From Epiperipatus broadwayi (lineage: Eukaryota > Onychophora > Udeonychophora > Euonychophora > Peripatidae), in the NCBI GenBank assembly GCA_028023455.1, contig JAQFVV010000353.1:186001-250000 (forward strand): DNA of 64,000 nucleotides. The letters run 5' to 3'. The notes beneath the pieces are model-generated. The model was given only the letters and a program-made list of their open reading frames with translations. It was not told the DNA's origin and did no database searches. Of the stretch, positions 1 to 13,500 are shown in pieces; position 1 is the first letter of the stretch, and each line of letters starts with the position of its first letter. A program made the position numbers and the translations under genes.

Positions 1-885
1 AATATTTAAATTTAGTTTAATAAATGTTAATTAAAATAAATTGTCTTTAAACTTAAAGCTTTATTTGTCAGTCAATTTTTTTTACCACTAATTTTGTATA
101 ATCTGTTAGTGATTACATGTAGCTGAGCTAGTCTTGGGTGTAACTTAGGCATTGAGTTAGTGGCCATTGTTTAAAGTGCATTATTTGTCTTATGGATAAA
201 TAACTGGTGCCCATGTATACAAAACAAAAAAGTGCTTTGAACGTGGTGTTGAATTCAACAGTCAAGAAGAAGTTATGTCCTGGAAATGTAATGCTAGTTA
301 TATATTTTATAGCTATTTTTTGGACATACATACTCTCCGAGTATGTTCTCTGCCTAAGAGGCCGGTAGTAAGATCACAATGGATCAAACCTGGTACAATA
401 TATGCCTTGAAAAACATCTTTGAATATTTAATAATACATTTAAACATAGAAATATAGGCAAGGTTGATAATAATGATTTATAACTGGGCACACATTATCT
501 TTGTGCAGGCAGTGCCTAAAAAATTAATAAGTCACAGTCTCTCTTTCATGGAGAGGCTAAACATATGCATTAACAAGGAAATGGTATCAATACCAATTGC
601 CAAATTAACAACTGATTTCAAGTAACTTATCAATAACTAAATCGATAAGGCATAAATATAATAATAGCAATAGTAATAATATAAATAGTTATCTATACAC
701 ACTCTCATATGTAGAATAAAAACGTTAATCTAATTAATTAATATATGTTTCTCACAAGACATAGTGGCAAAGCAAAATACATATTATAGTTTATATGATA
801 TTCATTTTTCATACACTGACTCTCAGACACTCTGCATATTCACTTATTTATATATAATCCTTATAAACACTTCTCTCTTTTTTCA
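1..885. other. AT-rich stretch, no supported gene
   Basis: No gene is supported here. On the + strand at about 205-390 there is an open frame with a faint resemblance to the C-terminal half of piggyBac transposases (an RG-hydrophobic stretch followed by SWK), but catalytic residues and a cysteine-rich tail are not visible. It is treated as unassigned. Confidence 0.6.
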
Positions 886-966
886 GATATTCTTATACAA
901 TATTGCAATTCTCAAAAATCCTTCTTACACTTTTCAGTTAAAATATTGTATTAAATATTAAATATT

Positions 967-1006
967 ACATTTTTGACTGTACCTTACTGTCTTTATCAGA
1001 TCTACA
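967..1006 (-). ncRNA. Hammerhead-ribozyme-like motif, mirrored copy
   Basis: Read on the minus strand, this shows CTGATAA, then a stem-loop around TAAGGTA (GACAG with CAGTC, one mismatch), then AAAA. It is the inverted partner of the motif at 1051-1090 and differs at different positions. CTGATGA is intact in the other arm, while here G8 is changed. Confidence 0.45.
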
Positions 1007-1050
1007 AAAAATTAATGGTTGTATTGTTATATGTATTTAATTTTTTTTGT

Positions 1051-1090
1051 AGCTCTGATGAAGACTGCAAGGTACAGTCTAAATTGTAAT
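1051..1090 (+). ncRNA. Hammerhead-ribozyme-like motif, degenerate
   Basis: CTGATGA (1055-1061) is followed by a 6-bp perfect stem, AGACTG with CAGTCT, closing a 7-nt loop, and then AAAT where GAAA is expected. CTGANGA, stem II and GAAA in this order define the hammerhead core. The conserved G of GAAA is missing or mutated, so this copy is probably inactive. Chance occurrence of the box alone is easy in this composition; the mirrored copy in the opposite arm strengthens the call. Confidence 0.5.
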
Positions 1091-1169
1091 ATTTAATATT
1101 TAATAAAAACATTTTTGCTGAAAAGTGTAAGAAAGATTTTGGGGAATTGCAGTATTCACTTATACCAAA

Positions 1170-4100
1170 TATGAAGGCTGTTCTACCATGCACAACAATC
1201 TAAGATAGCATGTTAAATATTAATCTAAATAACTCTTAATAATTGTTGAAATAAAGTATTTATCTGGTATATTTTTTAAATAATAATAAACCTTATATTT
1301 ATATTGTTTCTTAGCAATTCTTGATAGCAAATATTGTCATAAATACCACACAACACAATTTATAAAAAATATTAAAGAAATAAGCATATAATATAAAATG
1401 AAATTGAATATAAATAATGAAATTTAAATTTATAAATACATATTTTGTTAACGTTCTTTACCTGTAAACTTAAGCAAAAGGAATTAACACTTCTTACCAT
1501 AATAGAAATTGATTCCTTTAGTAAGGAGTCCTTTTGTTTTCTTTTCAGCTGAAAGATATTTATACCAGTCTTTTCCTAAAGAATTCAAAAGAAAACATTC
1601 ACATAAAAGTTCAAAGTTAGGATCTTCTTTACACTTTTTTTTCTATGAATATAAAGCTAGTAGCAGATTATAAATAGCAAAATCATTCTGTTATAAGTTG
1701 TTCGCATTATTCAATGAATATTTGAACAGGAAAGGAATTTTAAACACTTTTTTCTTCATTGAGTGGCAAAATAAACTAACAACCAATAAATAAATTAGTT
1801 CTAGATGCTAAATTAATAATAATAAGATGTTTTTTATGGACACCAGTTGAAATATAATAAATATTGAGATAAGTCTTTTTAAATATTTTTAAAGAGTAAA
1901 TTTTAATATCTTTTTGCTTTATGAAATTTATGTGAAGCATTTTGAAAGTATCACATACTGTATCATTTTTAAAATTAGTTGTAATTGATAAATAATTCAT
2001 TTTTATCTTCTGATTTTTAAAATTAGAATTAATGACGATATTATCAATAAATTGGTTACTTGTTATCACTAATGTCAGTTTCAAACCTTTAAAAGACAAA
2101 TATTAGACCTAAGGAATAATAACAAAAAAGTTTGAATTAATAGATTTTATGTCAAAGTAAAATTCATACTCATCTCATGTTTTATAAGCTTCCAATAATT
2201 TTCATTTCCCAGTGTTATTATCATTTTTTTAATAGTATCTTCATGATTATTATTAAATGCATGGCTTAACATACATTGTAGTCATACTAATACAAGGACA
2301 AATATTAGTTTCTCGCACCTTCATCCCAATAATTTAACTTGAAAAAATAAAAATGAAATAAAAGTGAGCATTAATTACATTTCTTCTCTTTCTTTTTTAA
2401 TTTTAACAACCAATTTTGTTCTTTTAATTTCAACACCAATTTTTAATTTTAAAATATCTCCTTTTGTATACCTGTGCATGGATATTTTTTGCTTTATTCT
2501 CAAGTGATAGACCATTGTCTAATTAAATTTAAAATATTAGAGTTTACAACTGTGCGTTTAAATAAATTTATAAATTTATAATAGCATATAGATGACTTTT
2601 TTAATTACTCTAACCTTGAGTTTTTAATTAATGAAATTTCTCATCACATGTTCATTCAGTCAGTTACAATTATCACTAATGAAGATTATTTAACTTAATT
2701 AAATAATAGATTTATCTTAAAACACACTTTTTAATTTAAAATACCTTTTATTAAATATTTATTACTTTCATGTTTATTTAAGAGTTCTTGTTTAGTATTT
2801 TTATAATTACATAATTCTTTTGATAAAACATTATCTTTTAAAATTAATTAATCTTTCTATTAATCTTTTAAATTCTTACTTTTTTATACATATAGATTTA
2901 AATACTATATGCCTTATGCATTCCAGGATTAATAAGTTATATATAAAGTTAATAACTAAGTAAAACAAAATTAATTCCAATTAATAAATTTATCAATTTA
3001 AAAAATCTTCCTTAACGATTACCCTTACATTTAATACACTAAACTCTAATCTCACTCAAGTGTTACTCCAATGACTAAAAGCTTTATTTAAATATTGTTT
3101 CAATTTAAAAAAAAAAAACATTTTATTTTTAAACAATTTAAAATTAAATTTTATTAAACATATTTAATAAATCACATATATAGAAGTTTATTTAGACAAT
3201 TACTCTAAAACTATATACTCCAATCCAATATCTGCTTCAATTTAGACTGTTAAATCCACATTCCATGTGTCTATCAATAAATTAAATAATATTTTTAATG
3301 ACTGTTAACAAGTATATTTAACTAACTGTTTTATTGACAATTAGAAAGTTTAATTAATACCTATGAAACTTAATTAGAACAAGGTTAACTGAGAATATGC
3401 TTAGTTTTTTTTTTAAAAAAAAAATTATTATTAATTATATTTAAACCCTTAGGGGTATAAATATGTAGTTACAATATATATTATAATAGTAAATACAGAT
3501 GATAGGCTAATGGTAGATGGTCCACTGAATGAAAAGTGTTCATGTATGTGTGTATAATAATCACTTTTAATAATCACAATAACAATAATATTGATGGCAA
3601 ATTACTCTATGATTTTATAAGTATTTTATATGCTGTACACATTGAAGAACAGGTGTGAAGATTATTGGATGTCATCAAACTTTTATTCTGTGAATATCTC
3701 TCCAACCAAGTATATGATATTCTATTTGTATTTAATTCTTTAAATTCTATAAATACAGATAGACTTACCTTATTAATTATCAGCTACCATATAAATCTAT
3801 ATGCATAAAAATAATTAATATACCTTCTTTTTCCATGTAAAAGAATACGTTTTATTGTAATCTCCACTACATCTGCTATCACTAGTCATTTATTTCATAG
3901 AATTTTTTCTCATATTGCCTTAGCTTAGTAGATGAATTATGACTCAAATAATTTAATAAAATATGTATTACTTGAAACAATAAAAGCAAACTTTATTATA
4001 CAATTAATAATAAAACAATAAAATGAAAAATAATAAATTTAGTTACAATATAATACATTCTTCAGAAATTGTATTTAACTGATCTTAAAATGGTAAACAA

Positions 4101-4610
4101 AATTTAATCGTATTATCAGAATTTTAAACTCAATTTTACAAATCCGAATTAAGCAGGAATTTCAGTATGAAAGTAAGAGGGTTATTTGAACTCATAACTT
4201 AAACTAAATATAATTTAGTCTTTTGAAAATTAATTGACAAATGTTATCACTTCGATAAAAATATTATTAGAAAATATATATTAAAAAAGATTTTTAAAAA
4301 TTAATATATTTAAAGATTTTATGCAAGCTTTTGTAAAGCACTATATATAAGATACAATTTTGATGTAAAAAAAAAACATGACTCATTTCTATAATATTTA
4401 AATACCCTTTTAGGTAATTATCAATACAGTTAATTTTTAGGCATTAATTACTCATAATGAGATCAAATCTCCCAAAGAAAGATGCAATCTATAAGATTTC
4501 AATAGTAACAAATATTTCAAACTATTTATGAGGTAAGAGTCAAAAATTAACTGCATTCAGACAGTAAGTAAAAAATATTTTAGTGGCTTTCATGCTCACA
4601 AGTTCATATA
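1170..4610. other. AT-rich stretch, nothing recognised
   Basis: Read on both strands. Only short, low-complexity open frames with no recognisable motif occur, including one of 107 codons on the minus strand at 1776-2099 that is Ile/Lys/Asn-rich. No tandem repeat, tRNA-like sequence or transposon terminus was recognised. Confidence 0.6.
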
Positions 4611-4624
4611 ATGTTTGGGAACTG

Positions 4625-4705
4625 GAAATTTCAGCAGCTGGAACTGATCTTACAATCCTACATTCTGGAGACTGACAATTTACCACTGTGCTAAGCCATG
4701 CAAGG
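4625..4705 (-). repeat. tRNA-like head of a SINE
   Basis: On the minus strand the sequence has an A-box-like block (TGGCTTAGCACAGTGG, about 4683-4698). A region resembling an anticodon arm with the loop CTCCAGA follows, and then a weak B-box-like block ending in GTTCC near 4633-4645. Spacing between the blocks fits a tRNA-derived SINE head. No second copy was recognised in the window, so the SINE body and end are not defined. It lies just beyond the mariner relic. Confidence 0.45.
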
Positions 4706-4764
4706 CACTCTTCCTGCAGGATTAATTTTAATCAACTTTCAGAAAAGGTAAATATATCATTTTT

Positions 4765-5335
4765 CAACATAATCACTCTGCTATTTGTACATCTGTCAAC
4801 AAATTTGTATATACCCTTATTAAAAGATTGTTTTAGGTTGGGGTGTGAGTTATGAACACCCTATGGTCTTCACTTCTTCATCAGACATGCATCTTTATTT
4901 GTGTCTGGTTCATTCAGATGACAACTAATGGGGCAGGATCAAGACTACATAAAAATGCTCCAGCATCTCAAAATAAATTATTTGCAGTTAAAAATGTGGT
5001 CATAGGTATATGGATGTGCTCTGATATTAAACAATTCTTGGATATCAGTCTTTTGTGTTTTTTTTTTGCAAATTTTAGGCTTCCACTTTTTCAATGAGCA
5101 TCTCATTGTGATGAGTTCTGCTGATTGTTAAACCTTTTTCTAATAATGTTCAAATACTGATCTTTGAGAATTCCAGAAAACTCTAAGCATAATTTTTTCA
5201 GATGAATATTGACTTTTGAACTTTTTCTTGGTTGGAGATTTTTTATAACAAAACACTTTCTTCATGCTATGCACAAAGTCTTCAATAAATATTAACAGCA
5301 GACATGCATTTTGTGCTGTTCTTCCTTTATGCAAA
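4765..5335 (-). pseudogene. mariner-family transposase relic
   Basis: A decayed DNA-transposon transposase of the mariner family (DDE/D cut-and-paste enzyme) reads on the minus strand. The longest frame (5140-5334, 64 codons) carries the mariner-like succession KKKFKSQ, SSEKIML and VFWNSQ, the region leading to the second catalytic aspartate. In mariners the last block is usually VFWD; here it is FWN, so that Asp is lost. About 200 bp further downstream the conserved SPDLAP-type block appears as SLDPAPL near 4920-4945, in a different frame. Several stops and frameshifts lie between, and neither the N-terminal helix-turn-helix region nor terminal inverted repeats were found. It is inactive. 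Confidence 0.7.
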
Positions 5336-5339
5336 TCGT

Positions 5340-8300
5340 AAGCAAAAAGTGCTTATTTCTCACATTATAATCATATTTGAAATGAAACAATACATTCAAA
5401 ACTGCACAGCAGTAACTGGACAGACAGTGATCTCATGAAAAACCATGCAATTTCTAGTCCATTCATCATAATTTTACTTTTGATGGGAAGATAAATAAAA
5501 TGCTATATATTTTTTTAAATAAAATAATTTCAAATTGACTGTATTATGGTTACATTATTATAAAATAAATATTTTTTAAATTATTGAATTCTTATTTAAA
5601 ATAAACTGACAAAAGTTTATATAAATGTATCACAACTTTGATTTTAAAAAATGTTGAATTAATTATATTATTATAGAGAAGTACAGTTTATAAAGTATTT
5701 ATTTTCAAGTAAAATAAGTCCTTAACAAAAGGTTGTTTTTGCTCCTCTGTGGAGCAGCTACTATTTGAGGCAATATATGTCATAATTTGAGATATCACAT
5801 CTTCTAAAGGAGCATGTTTTAAAATCATATTATTACAGTAGACAAACAAAATTTTGATAAATATTTTTTATTGTGTTAAAGCTGTGATTTATGCATGTAT
5901 GTGCATAGTATTTAATCAATGAAACAATATAAATATTAATTTACCTTTTTTGATTAATATTAAACAAAAAGGCAAGAAAATATTATAAATTCCTTCAACC
6001 ACTTCAAACTTTTCTCGATCAATAGTCTCCTTATAACAATAAAACAGCTATTGGTATCTCTATATTTTTATCATTGATCCATTCTTGTTTTAATGTTCAA
6101 TGGTAGCTCAAATCGTTATGATTATTTTTTATATTTAATGAAGTCATTTAGTTCTAATAAATCTTATACCTTTTAAAAACAAAATATATCACGTCTAAAA
6201 ATGTTGTGTCATACCTATTAGTATCTGATCATACTAATGTTGAGATTCTCAAATATAAGTGTTTTAAATTAAATTGTGTTAAAATTACTCCTAAAATTCT
6301 TAACATATGGGTAATAAAATAATGTCTGTTTGAAATATATAACTTCATGCAAATCTTCTTTCACACTTTTATTGCTAAAGGATTCCATGAGGTAATAATA
6401 GTGCATAAACCTTAAATGAATTCAATTTCAGGCAACATTAATGTAAAAAATTTTCAACAGGTTAGAACTTTTTTTTAGGCAGTTGGCTTATAACCAAACC
6501 AGATAGTCATTCAGTGTTGCACAAATTATCACCACCCAGCAATTAACAATCCTATTAACTATTGCCTCTTTGTTCACACTTTCTCTATGAAAAAACATTG
6601 GAGAAGCTTTTATATTGAGTTGGAATGAAGAGCAGAATAATTTGTATCAACTCATCTATCTTAACATTTATATATTATAAATGTTGATGGTTATTGATTG
6701 TCAATAATATGTGCCAATCTTTAACATTCTAGACATGGTTACATGTTCACATCCAACAGAAATTCTCAAGCTTACTTTAAATCAGTATAACTCATGGTTT
6801 ACAGTATATTTGTCTATTTTAGCATGCAAAATTATTTACAACAGAAGTTTAAAAATAGTAACATTTGTTACCCACCAAACATATTCTCAGAAAGATGTGT
6901 AAAAAAAAGTCGTTGTTATAAAATTCAGAATTGGGTGTTATTCTTTATCTTATTAAGCATGAGTAAAGTTACTTCATTAATTGATAAAATGTTTATGGCT
7001 GTAAATCTTAAAAAATATTAGCACTTGTGCATGAAACTACATTAATATAAATAACTAATTTATTTTTTCATTTTCAACGTTTCTAAATCAGAACATTCTA
7101 CAATTTAAACCTTGAGTTCATTGAAGACATAAACTGGGAAATGTTTAAATGTATCACCCTAAATAAAATTGAGCAAATACTTATATACTAATTAAACATT
7201 ATGATTCATCCATACAAAGACATCAGAAATCTACATATCCTTCTTCAACAATATAAAGTTACAATTTATGCCAAGAAAAAGCTTTGATTATAACAAATGA
7301 TCATTTATATACAGATTTTCTGATAACAAATTGTTCCCACAATTCACCACAATTCTACAAGTAGTGCATTTCTTAGGATCCATGACTGCTAAAATGTACA
7401 TGTAGTAAGATTCTGAGATCACTCTTTTCCTATACACCAAATTTTAATGAGAAAAACAGATATATATTAATAAGCATGGTACCAAAAACACAAAATTGTA
7501 TGGAATAAATTACCGTAAAAGTCAAAACATAACTTTGATGTTTCCTTAGTCATATCTTTTAAGTATTAAAAGTATTTAATTTAGTGATAAATGACAACTG
7601 ACATTAAAAAAAAAAACATTTGTCATCTATAAAGCATGTTAATAAAACTGTCATAATTTGTTCAGCTATATCTAGGTATAGTCTCAATATAATCATTAAT
7701 AGAGTAATGAGTAGAATTTGTTTTGATAATTTGAAGCTGTTTAGCAATAGCTACAAACTATTGAAAGAATCTTATAGAATGGTAAAATACTGTGTTCCTC
7801 TTCCAAAATTACAAAATTCCAGTTATAGAGATCTGTTGTGTGGTGGTAGCACATCTTTTTGCCATAACTATGACCTCAGGCTCAAATCAGTATTGAGTTA
7901 ATCTTAAAATATTTTTAAATTAAAAACTAACATATGATTTTTTTAGATATCCCATCTAGCTAATTCAAATAGTCACCCATCAGTGGTCAGTAAATGAATA
8001 GTCTACCTTTTGTTAGGTAAAGTATAAATGTTACAGGTTGATTTGAGCTGGTAAGATAGGTTTGATATGTTGATTGCAAAAAGTAATAATTATAATTTTA
8101 TATAATTTAAGTATAGTATTCCAATTGATAATGAACTCTCAGTTACTTTGATATTTTTCATAATCAAGTATTGGTTTGAGGTATAAAGAAATGATAATAT
8201 CTTCTTTTAATGGACTTCGCAATTCTTAATTTAAATATTGTTTGAAATAGCCATTTTTAAACAAAAAATAATTATGAATAAGATCCATTAAGAACTATGA

Positions 8301-8440
8301 TATCTTGAGAATACCTTCCATATAGAAATAATTTAATATTCACCTGGATGTATTTAAACAATATGTAATTTTATCTTGGGAAGAATACTAGCAGTATTTG
8401 ATGTATGTAGTGTTTATATATTCATACTGATAAAAATATC
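5340..8440. other. AT-rich stretch, nothing recognised
   Basis: No gene or repeat could be supported. Short open frames at 6711-6902, 6794-7021 and 7620-7901 have no recognisable motif and no coding-like composition. Confidence 0.55.
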
Positions 8441-8445
8441 AAAAA

Positions 8446-8865
8446 ATGTTAACATTATTCAATCAAATCTCTGAAAATATATATAAGAACATATATAAAC
8501 AGACTACTCAAAGAAGTATGGAGAGATACATGTTGGAAGTAAGAAGAGATCGAAAATGCAATGTATGGGTAAGAGAACAAACAGGTGCTACTGACCTCAT
8601 TCAAAAAATTAAAAGATTGAAGTGGAGTTGGGCTGGACTTATTTCTAGAAGAGATGATAATAGATGGACAATTGAAATCTTAAACTGTATTCCAAGAGAT
8701 TGTAAAAGATCCAGAAAGAGACCACTTATGAAATGGATGGATGAAATAATAAAGTGTGTAGGGGTAATGTGGAGAAAAGAAGCTAAGGATCGGAGATGGA
8801 TTAAACTTGGAGAGACCTTCATCCTGTAGTGGATTGATAATGGTTGATGATGATGATGCTATAAA
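8446..8865 (+). pseudogene. RTE-type non-LTR retrotransposon, 3' end (copy 1)
   Basis: A 127-codon open frame matches the C-terminal tail found in many invertebrate RTE-type endonuclease/reverse-transcriptase proteins. The order is RSMERYMLEV, RDRKCNVW, IKRLKWSWAG, RRDDNRWT, PRDCKRSRKRP and W-D-E-I. The reverse transcriptase core is missing, so the copy is 5'-truncated as is usual for target-primed retrotransposition. The frame ends at 8829 and is followed by a short TGATGA-type simple repeat (about 8844-8858), consistent with the simple-repeat tails of RTE elements. The open tail suggests this copy is younger than the one at 45.4-46.1 kb, but it cannot make a functional enzyme. Confidence 0.85.
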
Positions 8866-9534
8866 CATATTTATATGTTTAAAAATAAATAAATGATTTA
8901 ACTTTAAAAATGTATATAATAACAATTTTGTTTACTGCAGCAAATAACTACGCCATTGCATATAATATCTATAGTCTCCATTGAATTTAAAATGAATTAT
9001 TTTAAATTTTACTAAAGTCGGATTATTGAAATTCATTCCCATTCCTGATATTGTAACCATTAAGAATTGATGGAGTTAATATTCAATAGTTTTTCTCTCT
9101 CGCTCTTATTAAGGTGTACCTAACTAGTAAAATCATAAAAATGGTTTGCATGATCTTTTTATTTTTCGTTCTCAGTTTCTTACATTATACTTTTAAAAAA
9201 GAACTCTAATATATCAAAATATTTGAAAATTTATAAATAGAATTCTTCAAAAATTTGAGATAGAAATACATAAACTTAAACACATTGTAAATTGAAATAT
9301 TTTTTGTAGCTTGCTTTTTTCATTCATTTAAAATTCTAAGTCTGAAATAAAATATTTTAAAAGAATAAAAAAGACAACTGAATTTTTTTTATTTTAGATT
9401 TATTATTTTTGTCATATTTTTTTATTTTCTAAAAAAAGAATAAAACTGTAAAAATTTCTATATTTATTTAATAGTATAAATAATTTTAAGTGATTATTAT
9501 TTTAGATAGTGAAATACAGCAAATATAATAAAAA
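8866..9534. other. AT-rich stretch, nothing recognised
   Basis: No gene, tRNA-like element or repeat was recognised. Poly-A/T runs only. Confidence 0.55.
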
Positions 9535-9690
9535 TTTAAATATTATTTATCTTTTCAACATGTGTGTGATCAGGTGGGTCAGCAATATGAGATGGCACTG
9601 AGAGTGGTGGGTCGTGTGAAAGTCTGAGTTCGAACCCCGCATATATACTAATAGAAGATAAATAAATGCTTGGTTGAATCCTGATAACCA
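9535..9690 (+). repeat. SINE S1, tRNA-headed (copy 1)
   Basis: The element contains a B-box-like block GAGTTCGAACCCC (9626-9638) and, about 50 bp upstream, an A-box-like GGGTCAGCAATATGAG. The block between them (AGTGGTGGGT, CGTGTGAAAGTCTG) is repeated at 30.06-30.17 kb together with the upstream stretch TTATCTTTTCAACAT, so this is a dispersed family. It has a pol III-type internal promoter and no coding capacity. This copy preserves the B box; the other does not. Confidence 0.65.
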
Positions 9691-9736
9691 AATATAAATA
9701 AACTCAATATCTTACTTTTATGATATAGTTGTATCA

Positions 9737-10560
9737 ATTTTCACAATAACAGTAGCAAACTCTCCATACAGTAGTGCCATCTAGTTAAAGCCAGAGTAAT
9801 CAATGGATGCAGGAAGGTTTGTGCATAAAATTCTTATCTTATGCCTACTTATCCAATATTTCCAAACTAATTTTTAGCTTGTGACTTTCATCAGTGAGGA
9901 GATTTGTATCTGCAAGCACTGCACCTAGATCTTAGGATCTAATGCAACCACCAATAGCCACCTTTTACCTATTCAGTTAACTATTAAGCTAGAAGCCCAA
10001 GATAAAAACATAGTAAAGTATTCAATCTAGATCATTCACTTGTATAGTCATATAGTTTGTATAAACACAGAAATGGTGATCCTGTGAGGTTTTGGTGTTT
10101 TTATACCAATCCTTTCTATGAAATAATGGTTACTGTGATTTTCAAAAAATCAGATTTCAAAATGTAGAGATGCTGAACTAGGTTCAGATCTATATGATTA
10201 TACAAGCAAATGAGGTTGGATTGAAAACATAATTGTGTTTTTATCTTGGGCTTCTAGCTTTATAGTTAACTAAATAGGTAAAAGGTGGCTGTTAGAGGGT
10301 TGCATTAGATCCTAATTTCTACATGCAGTGCTCTCAGATACAAAGCTCCTCAGTGATTAAACCCACAAGCTAGAAAGTAATTAGGGATATTGAATGGGTA
10401 GGTACCAGATAAAGATTTTATGCACAAATCTTCTTGCATCCATTAATTATTAAGGCTTGCACTGGATGGCACTACTGTATAGACATTTTTGTACTGTTAT
10501 TAACAGCTTGTGAAAGCATAGGAAATGGTGATCATGTGATGTTTTAGTGGTTACCAATTC
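9737..10560. repeat. FB-A palindromic element (copy 1)
   Basis: Arms of about 325 bp (9737-10062 and 10175-10500) are inverted copies. Shared blocks include 'cagtagtgccat', 'ggatgca', 'taggatctaatgcaacc' and 'gctagaagcccaagataaa'. The centre (10063-10174) carries a different block related to the segment near 47535-47590 of copy 2. The right flank contains 'gatcatgtgatgtttta', seen again beside copy 2 and at 17.39 kb. Each arm has a degenerate hammerhead-like segment (9851-9900 minus; 10345-10385 plus). There is no protein relic, and the arms have diverged noticeably, so the element is old. Confidence 0.75.
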
Positions 10561-10569
10561 TCATTAAAT

Positions 10570-13500
10570 ATAAAACAAATGATAATTATATAGGAACCAA
10601 AAAATCAATGATTAAGGTGATTCATTATTTCTAGAATATTTTTTGCTGTCAAAATTTCTTGGTTTTTCTGTTCACCTGTCATTTAGACTTCTATGCATTA
10701 ACAATCAAAAACAACTGCTAACAACAATTAAAAAAACAATAGATTCACTTTCAAAAGCATGTCTTTCAATTCAAATAACAGTTTCACTTATCTTTTTTAT
10801 AATAACTTATCATACTCTAGTAATAAAGTACCCCAACCATTTCATTAAAATTCATTATGCATTAATTTGATTTAGAACAAGAAAATTGATTACACTTCCA
10901 TATCAAAAATAAAAATAAAAACATGTTAAATTTAATGGCCAATTTTTGCATTCCATTCCTGTATTCCATTTAATCTACTGTTTACTTTGGTAAATTGCTT
11001 TCCAGAAATTTTGAATTTTATAATATTCACCAACAAATACCATCCCACCTCTTTTTAACAAATTCATTAAAGATATAATGAATTCTATAATTAAAGGCAT
11101 TACAATCATGTGTACATAAAGGTGTATCTCCTTTCCCAGATCTGAACTTGTTTACAACTTGTCTCGGATTTTACACATTTTTAGAAAATGTAATATCGAA
11201 CTCTTCATTGCTGTTCTACTAATACCTTATTCAATAAGGATGAGATTTCATAGAATTTCTTTCAATATTTCTACATTTATGTCCTTTAGCTGTCAGATGA
11301 TAGGATTTATTATCCTTATTCAATGAGTAAGAAAATCCTTTAGATTTACATGTATACCCTTAAATATTCATAATAAATCCTTCAATGATCTAGGCTGTGA
11401 TCTCTTAAAATTCCAATAATAATATCAATCAATAATTATTCTTTATTGAATGATCAGAATTTACAACTTCTAATAAACTAGGATTTAAAATGCACACCAT
11501 AAAACTTTACTAATTCTTATTTTGATTATAAAGATCCTATTATAATATCCTTTAATACTTAAGTATATTACTATGCAGTCTTTTACTAACATTTATCAAG
11601 CAAATCTAACTGCATTCTTATAAACTAACTAATAATAGAACTTTGTCAAGCAGTTATTTGTGATCAATATATACAAGTTTGCTTTATCTTCCCCCTAATA
11701 GGACCTATTATTTCAAGCTTCATAAATGAAAATACCACTTTGTACCCTTGTAGTTTCTAAAATTATGGTCTTTTTCAAAACTCAGTATATTTAAAATACA
11801 ATAACTTTGAACTAAAAAAAAATACATATGAATAAATTCTTACTGAAATTATATATGAAGCAATAAAGATAACCAACAACTTCAATAATTCCATTTACAA
11901 CTAACTAAACAATCCATATTTCAAAAAAATATTAATATACATAACATTTATTAAAAATTTCTCTTTATGTGACATTTGTAGAACAAATCTATTAATAAAT
12001 GATAATAATTTATTGCATGTTTAGGAAAATAGTCAATTTAAAATCATTTTCAATATTAAATTAAACTAATTAAATGTTAATTAATCCAAATTATGAGTTA
12101 GACATATGAGCAGGAAAGATACCAAGTTTAAAATCACATTGCAATACTGAAGTAAACTGAATAAATGTTAACTAAACCCTATTTTCATTTCTCAAGAATA
12201 TTTTAACTGCACCTTGGGTTAAATTTATGCAATAAACAGTTGCTAACCAGAAATCCTTGGTTTGGATAGATTTTGGGAATGTCAGGAAAACTCCTGAACA
12301 TTCTATCCTAATGTACAATTCATCATTATTTATTTATCATTTCATTGAGAATTTTTTTTACCAACTATGATGTAGTGAACCCAGGATATCATTCAACTTG
12401 TGCTTCACCGACAAATTACATGGGGTTCTGAGCATAAGCATATGCCTCTAATGCAGCTGACCCCTCCAAGAAAAGATTGTCATACAAATATTTTAATTCA
12501 CAACAAGCATAGACACTATAAATCTTACTTTTCATATCTTTATCTACCAAAACACCCCCACTCATCATCATTGATCAAAATATCTTTATTAGCCAGTACA
12601 AAGTGATTATTGTTGTATTGGTGAATTATAGTAAATGAGCCATCATAAAATTCTTAGAACTTTTTTTTATTAGACATGTTTTTTTATATGGTGATTTATG
12701 GGATTGACTCAAATTATAACCTTTTAATCTAACTAAAAAGTCTGGCTAGAAATTTCCTGTTTAATTTTTCTTAGATCTCTTGCTTTAATTAATCTATGCC
12801 TAAACTGGTTGTATCATATGACCAACATAGAACACCTGTCTGGAAGAGAAATTAAGAGAATGGGCATTTTTGAAACCATTATCTCTTCTTACAGAATAAT
12901 AATAAAACAATAAATAAAGATATCATTTCTTGTAATTATTAAGTAATGTAAGTCAGTAACTTCACCTCTATGATAGCCATGATTCTTCATTTCATAAGGG
13001 CTATGATAAAAATATTTTATTTGTTTTATCCTTCAACTACAATATATATCTTTATTTTAAGAATACTCTTTTGATTATGTGTTACAATTTTTTTCTATAA
13101 TCAATCTCCATAATATTTGGAACAAATATTTAACATCATGCTCTTTGTTAGATATCATGCTTCTTTTCTATATTTTAGATATATTTAAATATCTGACATA
13201 AGCATAGCAAATCTTATATGCACCATATATAAGTAAAGTTTTAAAAGCAAGATAACTAGAAGCATTTTACTGGTGCTTCTTCTTTTCACCTCAAGATTAT
13301 TATTTGTCTCATCTTATTTTTTTAAACAATTATAATTAGGGCTAAACATACAGAGTTTTTTTTAAAAATTATGTTCAGTAAAATTGTATTTTTATTTTCC
13401 ACTCATACATGAACTCATTAATTTATTAATCAGATGCTGGTTCAAATTTATAGTAATATTAAACTGGGATTACGCTTTCCCTCTCTCTATGTATTTTTCA

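Larger units (their letters stand above)
889..1164. repeat. Long palindrome, probable fold-back PLE 3' end
   Basis: The two arms (about 889-1016 and 1035-1164) are inverted copies of each other around a short centre near 1017-1034. Each arm includes a matching block resembling 'cttacacttttcag' and a matching run 'aatatttaatattta'. No protein-coding relic lies inside. Both arms contain a hammerhead-like core (separate entries), which in this window is otherwise found at PLE 3' ends, in FB-A and in SINE S2. I therefore infer a 5'-truncated, head-to-head dimer of a PLE-type 3' region. An ordinary MITE is the alternative. Confidence 0.7.

Noticed and set aside
205-457. Possible piggyBac-like transposase fragment on the + strand
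   Set aside because: Only a loose resemblance over about 40 residues; no catalytic Asp blocks, no cysteine-rich tail, no TTAA-flanked ends. Not supportable without a profile search.
4852-5097. 81-codon plus-strand frame
   Set aside because: Antisense to the mariner relic.
8601-8925. Two minus-strand frames of 73 and 81 codons
   Set aside because: Both are antisense to the RTE tail, whose sense translation is strongly recognisable.
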